A stretch of 64,000 nucleotides of DNA. Source: Odontocerum albicorne (Eukaryota > Arthropoda > Insecta > Trichoptera > Odontoceridae). Under the pieces are notes generated by a model. The model did no database searches and was not told the DNA's origin. It was given only the letters and a program-made list of their open reading frames with translations. How positions within the stretch are numbered: the stretch's first letter is position 1; each line of letters begins with the position of its first letter. The translations under genes and the position numbers were made by a program. Below, piece after piece: positions 46,110 through 57,424 of the stretch. The stretch lies in contig OX463846.1 in assembly GCA_949825065.1 (NCBI GenBank), positions 14,011,753 through 14,075,752 of the forward strand. The letters are read 5' to 3'.

Positions 46110-46445
46110 TTGATTTATTTTGAAATTCTAAAGTGCGCTCAAATTGTAGATTGGCCTGCCCCTGTTCAAAAGTTATGGAAGCGTTTCGGTAGCATGGTCA
46201 TGAGGCTGCTGGCTGATGGAATGGCAGAATGCGCCCTGCAGAGCTTTGAGATGCCTCGCGCCGGCCGGGCCGGGAGCTCCGGAATATTAATGCCCTACTG
46301 TCACAAGTGTAGAAGAATGCTGTCCATCTTGGGGAACTTTAATAAATACTCCATTAATGGTGTGGCGAGGAACCAACGACACGGGAACAAAAAGTCAAAC
46401 CGTAAAAAGTTGTTTGGAAGAATTATAAATTTTCGTTTAGTTTGA
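46110..46445 (+). CDS. Unrecognised 111-codon open frame, doubtful
   Basis: Plus-strand frame with a GC-rich core (46190-46290, including 'cgcgccggccgggccgggag') that stands out from the AT-rich setting. The protein has GSMVMRLLADGMAECALQSF, then PRAGRAGSSG, then a CHKC pair and a Lys/Arg-rich end. There is no domain, signal peptide or membrane segment that I recognise, and no neighbouring exon-like partner. It could be an exon of an unknown gene, a piece of an unknown repeat, or chance. Confidence 0.2.
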   Translation: MIYFEILKCAQIVDWPAPVQKLWKRFGSMVMRLLADGMAECALQSFEMPRAGRAGSSGILMPYCHKCRRMLSILGNFNKYSINGVARNQRHGNKKSNRKKLFGRIINFRLV

Positions 46446-46699
46446 GGTTGCTAGTTTTTTATATACATTTTCGGAGAAAAGTTTATACAGACCGCTTCTT
46501 AATTTTTTTTTATTTACACTAAATCTGTACCATAGTCATGATACGAATAATAATTCTGATTGCCCAAAATACAGTTAAAATAAAAATTTATGCACACTTT
46601 GAACGTATTAAAAAATAAGGGATGACTTCCGAGCCCTACGAGTATGTTAGTTAAATCAAGAAAACGCTTGTCTCCAAGACCATCTCTCAGAGGTGTGTA

Positions 46700-47180
46700 T
46701 GTGTAGTGTTCATATGTAATCATAAATTTCGATAAGACCTCCGAAAAGCGTTATCTTTAAGTGCTTCCTAAAGCTGCCCCCGCTACTCATATATCTAAGG
46801 CCTCGGCCACACAGGTAGGAGCCTCGCTTGATGCTTAGAGCTACGCTGCGAGCTAGGTGACATATCCTAGCAAACCAACGCCCCCCATACTATCGTAATG
46901 GCCACACTGCATGCTTCGTGAATATTATACTCACCTAGTAGTGTAGCTCTAAGCACCAAGCGAGGTTACTACCTATGTGGCCGAAGCCTAACACAGACCA
47001 TTCCATGCCACATAATCAGCAAAAGTAAAAGCTCTATTATAATACCCCACCGTATTGGATCGATTTGGAATAATCAATTTATAAGATGAATACGAAATCT
47101 GCCTCAACGTTTTACTCATCTTCGAAGGAATATCTTTCAGATATATTCAAAAGATACAATGGAGACATCCCTTGACGTTA
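46700..47180 (-). mobile_element. LINE family B C-terminal end, split by a MITE
   Basis: On minus: RAFTFAG-like and VWNGL (around 47005-47040), then after the MITE the SFRKHLKITLF block (46745-46785), then YEHYTYTPLRDGLGDKRFLD (46650-46720). The insertion splits the WNGLP and SFKKHLKT motifs, which are a few codons apart in other copies. Confidence 0.8.
46799..46988. mobile_element. Harbinger-like MITE, 190 bp
   Basis: Terminal inverted repeats: left 'ggcctcggccacacaggtag', right (complemented) 'ggcttcggccacataggtag', 18 of 20 matching and continuing inward ('gcttagagctac' against 'gcttagagctac'). TAA flanks both sides (46796-46798, 46989-46991), the 3-bp target duplication typical of PIF/Harbinger. 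No coding capacity. Confidence 0.85.
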
Positions 47181-48429
47181 ACTTAACGGTACTTTACGTA
47201 CAGAGATATTTTTCTATAAAAAATGGATAAATCATACAAATTTAATAAAATGGTTCACAACCCGAGACATCCAAAGCGGACAATTCACGCACCAAAGGAA
47301 GCCGATCTGCAAAAAGTCAACTCTTTGTCAGTCTAGTGGCGGACAAGCGTTAAAAATCCGATAGGCATTTAGTGTCGGCCGCTGCCTGCCGAGGGTGACC
47401 GTAAATGGCGATCATCAGGCATCGCAAAAAGTGAAACGGAAGATGGGTAATTAATAGTAAATGAAAAGGGTCCATCACTGTTAAATACACCATCAAGTGC
47501 GAAGGGTAATAATTATGTTTGGTGAAACGGAAGGAAAGTACGTACATAGTAATGTTTTTTGTACATTTATTTATTATTTACTGGCACGCAAGAAACATTT
47601 GTTTATTATTTACTGGCACTTTTATGAGAATAATTATAACAAATAAATTAATTTCATTATGCTGATTCGTAATAACATGTCACCTCAAGAGAATATTGAC
47701 TTTATTGTCATCGTCAGTGAGATTAGCACTCCTTATACACAAAAGTCTCGGTTTCAACTCTTGAAGGATTCCTGGCAGGTTTTTACTTGCAGGTCTTTTC
47801 TTTATTTTTTTTCTTTTACTAGGTCTGCGTTTGAGTTATATATTTTAAATTATAAGCTGATAATTATCATGTCTCATGCGAAAGGAAATTCCTCGTGATT
47901 GAATATAATTAACAGTCCTTCTGCGGATAGGAGACACTTGTGCGTGTATTGGTTTAGTGCGTGGAAGTTATCGCACTTCAGCAAGTAAACAGGTTTATCA
48001 GATTAAACCCAAAGTTCCAATGACAAGGAAATCAAAGTTCCAAGTACATCGACAGGTTTAATCTGCAGTTTAGGAAAGTTTTTTAAGGTGATTTAATTTG
48101 TGTTGCTTAATAGCGCTATAAGAATTTATTATACACAGCATACAAGTTACAGAAATGATTAAATTCAGGTGTAAAACGGTCTTAGAATTAAATCATCTCT
48201 TACGATATCTCATATACTCGAGCTTTTTTTTATGGTGAGCATTAATTCAGTTTCTTTATTTAGCTTAACATCACTGCATTTCTAATTATATAAATCATAA
48301 AGATATGTACAATATCTATTTAGCTGAATGGTTCTTATTGGAAGAGATGATGATGGTTTGTTGATAAATAATAAAACACGTTAGATCGCAATGCGGAAAG
48401 AGACTGGAATTTTATTAGTAACGTAGGTA
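47181..48429. other. Spacer
   Basis: 47280-47430 is less AT-rich ('gtcggccgctgcctgccgag'). A near-duplicate 'atttattatttactggcac' occurs around 47567-47620. No gene recognised. Confidence 0.4.
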
Positions 48430-48770
48430 TTTATATCTTTTTAGAATGTGCGCGAGAATGCGCTCGCGATATGCCTGCGTCTCGTTTCTGTAAATGCAAA
48501 AACGATTAATTGTTGTATGTAGGTAACAATCTATTTACGGAACCGGCGAGACAGCGTGGTGCGTTCTCTCTCTAGTATGGAGTGCGGTCCGCTCGGCTAC
48601 GGGATGACTGGCCGGCGGGTGACCTTTGGACTTGTTTACTTAGATTTATCGAGGAATCCGAAGGTCATTTCATTGGTCACTGACCGTATGTATGAACGCC
48701 GAGTGGGCGACTGCCACACCTATATCAAAACTTTACTGTTATATTTACTATATATTCTAGATTAATCATC
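48430..48770 (+). other. GC-richer patch with short open frame
   Basis: Starts with a hairpin 'cgcgagaatgcgctcgcg' (48448-48465). The plus frame 48556-48765 begins MVRSLSSMECGPLGYGMTGR; no domain is recognised and part of it is hydrophobic at the end. Could be a promoter or first exon or an unknown repeat. Confidence 0.3.
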
Positions 48771-49329
48771 TTTCTTCTAACAAAGGGTTTTTGTTCTAGT
48801 CCATACAAAACAATGAAATAATTATTACAATGAAGTAAGCGTATTGCGAGTTTGTCCATTCTGTATTTTCATTCTAAAAGCAAAATTGGTTAAGACAACA
48901 TTTATTCTGTGTGACACGTTCAACACTTATTTAGGGGAGCCCTGGGCAAATGGAGGAAGAAGCAAATTTCAATGTGGTCCGCAAGCGATTTCTAATATTT
49001 ATTTATATTCACAATTGTTTGTCATTTATGTAAATATACATTATTTTTTAATAACAACCTGCGTCTACCTAAAAATCGTATTTTAAGCCCGGAGTCGCAT
49101 TTTAAGGATGAATGTGTGAGTACGGCTTGTGTGACTTGTGTAGCCGTGTGTTATGCACAGCTGTTTGCATTGTCTCGAATTTATATACTCGTATATGTAC
49201 ATAAACATACACTTTCACTCTAGCTTCCGTGCTATTTTTTTATTATTTTGTTTTATAATTTTCTTTTTTGTGATTTCAAATTACGTGTATAAAAATATAT
49301 ATATTTTATTTAGCCGTCTGGCCGTACTT
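48771..49329. other. AT-rich spacer
   Basis: Nothing recognised apart from a TACTCGTA octamer at 49186. Confidence 0.4.
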
Positions 49330-49403
49330 CAGACCTGGTCTACAGTATTATTTTTGGACATTTTTGTACTTGCCCAGACCTGGTCTACAGTATTATTTTT
49401 GGA
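49330..49403. repeat. 29-bp direct repeat, period 45
   Basis: 'cagacctggtctacagtatt' plus 'atttttgga' at 49330 and 49375, identical. Confidence 0.95.
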
Positions 49404-49621
49404 GATAATGATTAGTTTTGTTTTATCAATATTCATTTTCTAGCCTTTGGTTTTCTTTATACTATTTAACAATGTTTTAACAGTACCAATGTTTATAATT
49501 TTGTAGTTAATTAACAATTTAACAGTTAGATACATACAATTTTGTTACTTAAAGAAATATTATCTTAGAATGGTCACCGCCTCGTTGAACCATGTCGATA
49601 AAACATATTGTCAATTGGTTA
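49404..49621. other. AT-rich spacer
   Basis: Nothing recognised. Confidence 0.4.
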
Positions 49622-49676
49622 AACATTATAGTTTTTCTACCTTCTTACTCTTTGAGGTGAAAAAACTATAATGTTG
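49622..49676. repeat. Hairpin with ~16-bp arms
   Basis: 'aacattatagtttttc' and 'gaaaaaactataatgtt' around a ~22-base loop. A small fold-back or a transcribed hairpin; neither can be shown here. Confidence 0.7.
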
Positions 49677-51239
49677 AACCTTAAAAATGCATTTAAAGTT
49701 GACTTCTTGAAATACTGTTAAATATTTCTCTTGGAGATATTTCATGAAAATCCTCTACGGAAGAAAGTGGACTAAAAAATCGACGTTCTTTAAAAATGTT
49801 CGTTGTTTCATTGAATGGTGTTAAAAAATTTAAAGCGTTATTTATAAGTATATTTAAAGTGATAATTTACTTTAAATTGAACAAGTAATATGACAGCAAA
49901 AACCAACAAAAAATTAAGGATACTTAAAAAAGATTACAAGTACGTGAAAACTTAATTCTGAAAAAAGAGAGATATTAAATAATAAACTGAAAAGTTTAAG
50001 TTTGAAAACCAAGCACTTATTTAAAATAATCGTTCGCTCAGAAGCCCAGATTATTTTTACAGCATTAAATCTCCTAAAACAGTCAGAGAAGGAAACGAAA
50101 AAAGATGAAATCTGATAGCGTTGTGTGAATTTCAAAACTTGTCCATTTCAGTATCGGTGAAGGATGGATACGAGATTCTCCTTTGTTTTCAGGACATAAG
50201 ATAAAATACCTGAAATTCATGGGCAATATAATAAACAAACATAATAGCACATAGCTCACTTTTTGCTAAAGAAGTTATGCAGAAGTTGATGCGGCGAAGT
50301 AACAGATTTTTTGTATCTGTTACCAGAGTAGGCATATGGTTTGTGCCGCCTATGTGCCAAAACGATATAACATATATCACCTTAAGCAAGTTATTGACTA
50401 AACCTCAATACGAACTTTTCTACTATTATGAACAATACATATATCAATAGCTGAGCTTCATAGATTATCCGTATGGACATAGCGCGGACCCTTTTGAAAC
50501 TTTTTTATTATTTTTTTTGTATTTAGGCACATTATATGTTATACTTGGTGGTGTCTTCAATTGTATTGTATTGTGTAACCATGACAAGTTTGATAAAAAA
50601 GGGACAACAAAAATATTGTTTCTTTGACTTTCTAGGAAGTTACACTAAAATTACTACATGTCGATGCATCGTTTGCATCAGAAATAAAGTTCATCGTTGC
50701 CTCTTCACGTGTGGGATAATATTCCAAACACAAGCGATGACGAACCGCAAATTTCATCCCTATAACAGTGGTTCTATGCTTAAAAGCTCGATTAATGGGG
50801 CTGAAGACAATGTTGTCTTTCATCTACGCTATTCAATTCATCCGAATCTTCAAATTCGGATATGTTGAAGAGTTACCATACGAATGGATGAATCATAAAT
50901 ATGTTGGCAAATGTTCATTGACTTTTACCTGAATGACACTGGTAAGCATTTTTTTAAAGTCCAAATTAAAGACATTTTAAATTAGACTTCAAAAGTCTTA
51001 GTTGCAGCCATTGTAGCTACAGATACTGTTTGTATCCTGTCGTGTAGCTCATGTTTGAGCATCGTTACTCTCATGATAACCCTTGAACCCTTCTCTATCC
51101 AACTCTGCGGTTCGCAATATCCAGCTTATATTTAATATAATGTTAAATGTAATTAAAAAAACCTTGATTAAATTGATTCGTCTTTTGAGTCACCTCGATA
51201 TCTCCTTCAAACCTATGGAAACTGCGTTAGTGGAACAAC
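49677..51239. other. Unannotated stretch
   Basis: Frames at 50536-50868 (plus) and 50632-50823 (minus) overlap and lack recognisable domains. Confidence 0.4.
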
Positions 51240-51585
51240 CTCAGTGACTACACAACTACACAATATGATTCCATGCCCTTGGTAAGTTTCGTAACAGGAC
51301 GGCCCTGATTGTTTCGGCGCGAGATATGTTGATGACACGACTGTATTCTGACGGACTGGTGGATTTGGCGGGATCGCAAACGGTCATGATTGATTGGCAG
51401 GACGAAGACGCGACGGAATGGAAGGAGCATCGACTTCTTTGACTTCCACCGACCCGCTGAATACAATGAGAAGGTGGAATGTAACGTTGATTGACGCGCG
51501 TCCGTGACAAAGGGGCAGACGTGGATTGGCGAATTCGCGGACAAGTGTATAGGAATTTCCGTTGTCGAATTTTAATTTGCAATTT
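51240..51585. other. GC-richer patch with overlapping open frames
   Basis: Three frames are open. The plus frame from 51330 reads MLMTRLYSDGLVDLAGSQTV and continues TEWKEHRLL to a stop near 51440; it looks the most protein-like. A splice-donor-like 'ggtaagt' lies at 51281. The minus frames 51248-51544 and 51256-51582 are Ser/Arg-rich. None is identified. Confidence 0.3.
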
Positions 51586-51709
51586 AAATTTGTTGAACGT
51601 CGTGGAAATAGAAATTTATGTTAGTCTGAAAGCAGTTATTTTTCTAAAACAAAACGAAATTTTCTTTTAACTGCTTATTTTATGGAAAATGTCGAAATTT
51701 TTATGCAGT
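51586..51709. other. AT-rich spacer
   Basis: Nothing recognised. Confidence 0.4.
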
Positions 51710-51805
51710 TTTTATTTTTAGTATGTGTTTATTTAAACCATTTTATTTTAAGTATGTGTTTATTTAAACCATTTTATTTTAAGTATGTGTTTATTTAAAC
51801 AATTT
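51710..51805. repeat. 31-bp minisatellite, 3 copies
   Basis: Unit 'aagtatgtgtttatttaaac' plus 'cattttatttt'. Confidence 0.95.
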
Positions 51806-52089
51806 TTTTACTCATCAACATTAGAAACTCTGACTTGCAATTGGCTTTGGCACTCTTGAGAGTATCAAAAGGATATTTTAGTCTTAGTTATGTAACATTT
51901 GATTATCCTTGACTATATAATAAATTCTGAGAGGTGGATTATGTTTTCTACGAATTACACTCGTATATTTATTTGTCGAAAAACGCTTTGTACAAAACTG
52001 TACTTTAGTGTCAAGTTTGATGTATATAAGAGAAACATGAACATATAAACAAATTTAAAAAAAAAACAAACTATAAAAATGATGAAGTG
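51806..52089. other. AT-rich spacer
   Basis: Nothing recognised. Confidence 0.4.
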
Positions 52090-52330
52090 ACTAAATGACA
52101 GACTTCGAAATGAATTAACTAAGAATGATCATGATTTAAGAATAAGCAGGGTGAAAATAAGAATTCTGAGGTGGTTTGGTCATATATATCGAATTTACAT
52201 TACATATGTGAATAGGTGTAGTCGAAGAAGATAGGTCAAGAAAAACATTGTTTGACAAAGTTATTAAAATTTAGAGAAATGGAAATCTAAAGAACTCTAA
52301 ATATGAGATGTCTGAATATGGAGAAACAAA
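52090..52330 (+). mobile_element. LINE family A fragment
   Basis: Plus strand reads VKIRILRWFGHIYRIYITY, then 'gaagataggtcaagaaaaac' (GRPRKT region). Other frames hold the flanking parts. Confidence 0.75.
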
Positions 52331-52924
52331 TAAAGTATGTCGCGAACGTCAAGTGTGATGGTCTCTCCTTTCTGTTTATCCTAAAGGGAATTATTGTGTG
52401 TGTATACGATTATCTTTATTTGGTATTTAAATGCAAAACTTATACCTATTGCTTTTTAACATGTCCAACTTGCTGCGATGCAAACATATTGAAGGGCGTG
52501 ACTGACAGACAACACCGTCTTCGTCACATTAATCGCTCCTTCGCGTTTGGTTTAGGTTTAGCACTTGAAAAAATACATACATATTCAATTACTATTGAAT
52601 AGAAACTTGGGATTGACGAAAACTTTTCTGATGACTGTGGAGACCAATGCACAGTAACGGCCAAACCAACGACCCTACATCGTGTCGTGGTCCGCGGGTA
52701 CTCCACATTTCACCCTCTCTCTCGCTGGAATTTGAGGACCGAAGATATTTTTTATAACCCACCGCTTTACTTCGACAAAACAGTTGGGGTCACAGATCTT
52801 TGGTGTAATTTTTTAATAATTCGAAATCCACGTAACATATCTTCAAGTATCTTTTATAAACATCCTATAACGTAGGCGCTGTCCACCGTGGGATATTTTT
52901 CGTGGTATATTTAACATACACGTA
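52331..52924. other. Spacer with less AT-rich part
   Basis: 52480-52740 ('ggccaaaccaacgaccctac', 'cgtgtcgtggtccgcgggta') has several short open frames on both strands without recognised content. Confidence 0.35.
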
Positions 52925-53770
52925 TATTCACACATACCATCACTCCGTCACCCTGCTAAGGTAGGCAGAGAGGACAGACCGTCAATTTTTCTATCTCAGC
53001 ATACATATTTGCCTCTTCTACATACATATGTGTACTGCTTTTCACACTGCTTTTACGATTTCTCTTACTTTTGATCCTTTAAAATTATCATTCACTTGAT
53101 CCAACCATACTTTGCTTTGCCTTCCTCTACCATGCCTTCCACTCACATTAACACTGTTTATTGGTTATGTAAGTATTTCTTCATTCATTCGTTCCACATG
53201 CCCAAACCATCTCAGTGTGCTGTTGGTAATCTTACTGAACACATCAACCTTAAATTCGTATTCATCCTCAATTACTTCATTCCGTATTCATACACTGTCC
53301 CCATATGTATTCTTCTCAGTGCACGTAACATATCTCTATAGCATATAGTATAATCGGTTCTTTGCAGTCTTCTTTCACGTCCATGTTTTATTCACTCGGT
53401 TCTAATGTATCTTCATTCTCACGAACACTACCGATTCTGTCATCTACATTCCAATTCGTTATTTATATGCAACTCATTGACCGCTACGTTTTTTATACAT
53501 GAATCTATGTAAATATTAAACAACCAAGGTGACATTGCACATCCTTGCTTTACTGAACTATCACTGCACTTCTCCAGTCTTTCAGGATGTAGTCAGATTC
53601 CCAACATTTGTTGAAAAACTATCTCAGCTACTCGGTCATGCTCACCTCCACACACTTTAAGTTCTGTACTCACTTCATCACAGCCTCACACTTTCCCTTT
53701 AATCACGTATTTTAGAGTCACTCGTACTTCTTCTAGACAAATTTTATTCACATTGCATATTTAACGATAG
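52925..53770 (-). mobile_element. LINE family A, longest copy, with RT motif
   Basis: Begins with the tail side 'cataccatcactccgtcacc' and 'tgctaaggtaggcagagagg', then the GRGRPRK and WFGHVERM regions (53105-53215). Further into the coding direction, VKQGCAMSPWLFNIYIDS lies around 53500-53560, the conserved RT segment ('LRQGCVMSPWLFNIYMD'), preceded by LEEVRVTLKYVIKGK (53710-53765). The segment between the early RT block and QGCAMSPWLF is deleted, so domains carrying the catalytic residues are missing. At ~850 bp it is the longest of about 20 fragments. Confidence 0.85.
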
Positions 53771-53999
53771 ATTTTTTTTTAATCAACGGCATTCATTTGA
53801 CGTAGATATCCATCCTAGCTAAGTCTCTTTTTAAGCAGTGCTACAGTTGATGGAGACTTTGGAACCATTGAAGTAGGCACGGAACTCGTAGTTAGTTTCA
53901 CCACGTATTGGTAATGCTTCCGCATGTATGCTCGCGTTTAGCACACGCGAGAATTGTTACCAGATGAACACTATAAATCTTGGAAATTTTATTTTTTCA
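53771..53999. other. Spacer
   Basis: Nothing recognised. Confidence 0.4.
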
Positions 54000-54072
54000 T
54001 GCACCATTGGAAATCGAACGCAATACTCTCAGGTGAACGTTAAGCGTCTTTTCAATTAGATCATGGAGCTCA
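54000..54072 (-). mobile_element. tRNA-derived SINE head
   Basis: On minus: 'catgatctaattgaaaagac' (A box) and 'attgcgttcgatttccaatg' (B box). Closer to the second SINE type at 15165 than to the main family. Confidence 0.55.
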
Positions 54073-54469
54073 AATCTAAAACTAGATTTTTCGAACAAGA
54101 TCCATCTCTGAAAAGGTACATATTCATCATGATTTAAATAGTTCCGATTTCAGATTTGCTTGCATGTCTCTGACATATGAGTGGCCATCTCGTCTCTTGC
54201 AGACGTTTCCGTTGGGCTACGTTGATTGATAAGCCATTGTATCACCAGAAGATCCTCAACTGAGAGCACCCGTTCCGATTTCTGAGCGTCTTGAGGGAAA
54301 TTTAAATAAAAATATTATTCAGACACGACTTATTTATGCGGTCTTCTTCATGCCGACATCCTTTGAGGATCGATTTAATTGGTAACGAGAAAAATTTCCA
54401 TAACTTTTATAAAACTTTGTGATACAATGTATCAGAATGAAAATCATTTACGTGTGAAACATTGTATTT
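54073..54469. other. Spacer
   Basis: Nothing recognised. Confidence 0.4.
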
Positions 54470-54690
54470 TATAACATTTTTGTTGTATATAGAACAATGT
54501 CGCGGGATTATTTCCAAGTGGCAACCTCGATTAAAGAGACCTTTAAGTGAAAACTATATTGATACCTTCTAACTTATTTTCTATTTTTACATCTTTCTGG
54601 TTGGTTGTAAGATATTGGCACATGATAATACGCCATCCAGTTTATACAGTATATAATAAACTAAACCACGGAGGTCATCAAACATTATAT
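54470..54690. mobile_element. Composite of SINE fragments in both orientations
   Basis: 54485-54560 is reverse SINE body ('atttccaagtggcaacctcg', 'gacctttaagtgaaaact'). 54590-54650 is forward body ('ctttctggttggttgtaaga'). 54660-54682 is a reverse head ('ctaaaccacggaggtcatc'). Either nested insertions or an inversion. Confidence 0.65.
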
Positions 54691-54744
54691 ATGTCACGTA
54701 ATATACATATTTTAAACTCTGGTTTCAAGTTTTGACATGGATCA

Positions 54745-54945
54745 ATGACAACCTCCGCAAGGCACCTGTTTTCCAGCTTAAGGGTTGTCTCTCGTTGGTA
54801 CCCATTATTTTCAAATTAAGGTTCCAGACGAGTTTTCACTTAAGGTTATTAAACATCTTTCTGGTTAGTTAGCAGAGAGTTCCACGTGGCAATAAGTCCA
54901 CCGGGTTTTACTGTATAAAATGAAAGTGTTATATAATATGAGAGT
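54745..54945 (+). mobile_element. tRNA-derived SINE, head decayed, body complete
   Basis: 'gcaaggcacctgttttccag', 'ttctggttagttagcagaga', 'ccacgtggcaataagtccac', 'cgggttttactgtataaaat' and tail 'gaaagtgttatataatatg'. It gives the best view of the central SINE body. Confidence 0.85.
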
Positions 54946-55819
54946 TAAGAGGAAAGGTAGATCGGAAATGAAACAATCAATGTTAGTGATTTGAAACGAA
55001 TTGTTACAAGTTTAATTTCATAGACAATAAAGGACAAGGTGAAAGAATGCACATTACGCAGTGACGAGTTTAATAAAAGGCACAAAACGGAGAGGGAGAT
55101 TAAAGTATTTGACGTTGGCGCCACCGGAGATATGTAAGCCAACATGTGATAGGCATACCCTGTCATAGACTAAGGAGCTTCTTATTGACAAAATCACCAC
55201 AAATGTGAAGTTGTAAAATACAACAGCGCAAGTTTTGACAAAAAGCAGAATTTAGCTAAAAAATTATTTTGCTAAAGATATTTAATGTTGTTTCTGATTC
55301 TTCTTTACATTTAAAAAAACGCACATTTTAGACCATCGTTACAACTTGAATTAACAAATTCATAAAAAATGCAAACGTATATGCGTTGAAATCAACTGAG
55401 GTCTTTGTGACATTTTGTAGGTTTTGACAGAAATATTCTATTTTGAACCATTAAACACCTATTTTGTACAACGAACCTAACTTTTGTGGACAAAACATAA
55501 AGGGAAGGGTTATTTTACTATAATAGAGTATTATGGGACAATATTATGTTGTTTAAGACACAAACTTCCATTGTTTTCATTAAAAACATGGAGAAATAAG
55601 ACGTACACAACGAACGTATTAGAAATACTGGATTATAAGTAATTTTTTTATAAGTAATACGAGTTTCCTAAATGAAAATAATTCACATTGTTATGAAAAT
55701 AAGTTCGATAGATTCTTGGTTTATCAAAATTATACTTGTTTCAGTAAAGTAAAAAAAAATTATTTGTCTCTCATATCTCTCTCATAATTTAACATTAATT
55801 TATTCACAAAATATTTCAA
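54946..55819. other. Unannotated stretch
   Basis: No gene recognised. Confidence 0.4.
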
Positions 55820-56368
55820 GGGTCTTTCCAATTGAGCGGGTTTTAAATTTTTTTTTAATTCTTGAATAGAACACAATTTGCTTTCATTTCAAAAAACTTT
55901 TTATTGGTTATTGAAGTATAATGTGTGACATTTAAACACAAAAATACAATACCCGCCAAATGTCCACATCTTGCAGCTCCAGAGATGTCCACTGTTTTAT
56001 TAAAATTTTCGATGACATTTTGACATAATTGCGGTTCCAACTCACCAATAACGCGAATAATTTCGTCCTTCAGCTCAGGAATTGATTGGGGGTCATTCTT
56101 ATAGACCTGGCTTTTCACATAATCCCAGAGAAAATAGTCCAACGGTGTCAAATCTCATGATCTTGGTGGCCAATTAACATCACCGTTTTCGGAGATTACA
56201 ATATATAAAATAATTCAACAATTCGAACGCGTTGTTGTATTATATACGACTCCGTTTTTATAAATGTTATAAATTACACTTCTCAAATGTCACAAGACTC
56301 AGACAAGTTCACGACGCCATCTGTGTTTTATCCAAGAATTTTTAAAAATCGCTCAATTTGAAAGACCC
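55820..56368 (-). mobile_element. Defective Tc1/mariner-superfamily element
   Basis: Terminal inverted repeats 'gggtctttccaattgagcg' (55820) and, complemented from the right end, 'gggtctttcaaattgagcg'. The element is 549 bp and keeps only the C-terminal part of a transposase frame plus about 200 bp of 5' sequence, so it has a large internal deletion. A target duplication is not clear. Neither its ends nor its coding region match the two mariner lineages at 8.6 and 13.9 kb. Confidence 0.85.
55855..56151 (-). pseudogene. Tc1/mariner transposase C-terminal fragment
   Basis: Minus frame: MTPLDYFLWDYVKSQVYKND, then QSIPELKDEIIRVIGELEP and NVIENFNKTVDI. It continues upstream in frame as NGDVNWPPRS, a TGA stop, then DLTP. 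In the family this is the 'WPPRSxDLTPLDFFLWG' block, whose Asp before (Y/F)FLW is the third catalytic residue and is present here. The first two catalytic residues are missing through the internal deletion, and the in-frame stop confirms decay. Confidence 0.85.
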
Positions 56369-56374
56369 TTTAGA

Positions 56375-56480
56375 TGGAGACTCGTTAAATCACTGATAAC
56401 TTAGCCAATATTGTTTGTAAATAATCATTTAATATTTTATTTTCGTTTCTTTATTTTAGTCATGGCCACAAATCATCGTT
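56375..56480 (+). mobile_element. LINE family D 3' region, copy 2
   Basis: 'gataacttagccaatattgt', 'aataatcatttaatatttta' and 'ccacaaatcat' align with 17000-17080. Confidence 0.6.
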
Positions 56481-57249
56481 ACAAGGAATGGAGTACTCTC
56501 GTATAAAAAATGCTTAATTTTTTAAGTGGAAGACTATCCTGTAATAAAGCAGTTCTACGTATTTTTATTTTTTACTTCATGTAGGTAGTTCAAAGTATTC
56601 CCGAATATCAAGTCATTCATTACCATCCAAAAGTTCTCATTTGTTATTTTTTGTTCTAGTCGAAGTCCTATACTTACGTCGTCATTACACAAATGACTAT
56701 AATCATAACGTGTTACGTTGTTAAGAAAATTGTTTAAAGGTTTTGGCGCCTGCTCAATTGTCTGACTATTATGTTTTTAGACTCTGGTGTCCTCGATAAT
56801 ATAAGGTAAGGTGGTGTTAACCCTTAATCATCACGTCAGGCTGATGCCATTTGCTTTGTAGAAGGCATACTGCGAGGGAAAAAAATAAAAAAAACGAAGT
56901 AAATCTGCAAATTATGTAGTCTAACTGATCATTTGAGATTAGTGATTTCAAGGTTATGGTTTGCTTTGGAATAGACGATTGTGGAAAAAAACTTGTTAAT
57001 TGTTTCACTTTGAGTTGAAAAGTATTTCTGACATTTTTATTGCGCCTAGTCAGCTTTATGGGATATAATTAATTGCTCATAATAAACGAAATTCTTTAAC
57101 GATTTGAAATTCTCAATACTACTTTCAAATTCCAGTATATATCGTTTATTGTGCATATAATTATAAAAAAACGAGATAAATTGAATATATTTAAATAATA
57201 TATGAGTTGTTTATTAAGATGTGTGCTGCAAGTAAAGACCTAATCACCG
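56481..57249. other. Spacer
   Basis: Nothing recognised. Confidence 0.4.
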
Positions 57250-57400
57250 TTTACTTTGAAGAAATCGAAGTGTCGGTTATTTGATGTATGCATCTTTTCT
57301 TTTGTACGGCTCTGAATCTTGGAATATTCACAAATCACTAAAGGAAAGACTTTTTAGTTTTGAGAACAGATGTCTTAGAATTATGTCAGGTAGTACGACC
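57250..57400 (+). mobile_element. LINE C-terminal fragment (RT thumb region)
   Basis: Plus frame FLLYGSESWNIHKSLKERLF, then SFENRCLRIMSG. This is the 'LxYGSExWxLxxxxxRxLxxFExxCLRRM' block found shortly after RT domain 7 in several LINE clades including family A's type. Confidence 0.75.
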
Positions 57401-57424
57401 GCGTGAAAAATGAGACGGTTCGTC

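Noticed and set aside
50536..50868. 110-codon plus frame and its minus overlap as genes
   Set aside because: Two overlapping frames, neither with a domain or favourable composition.
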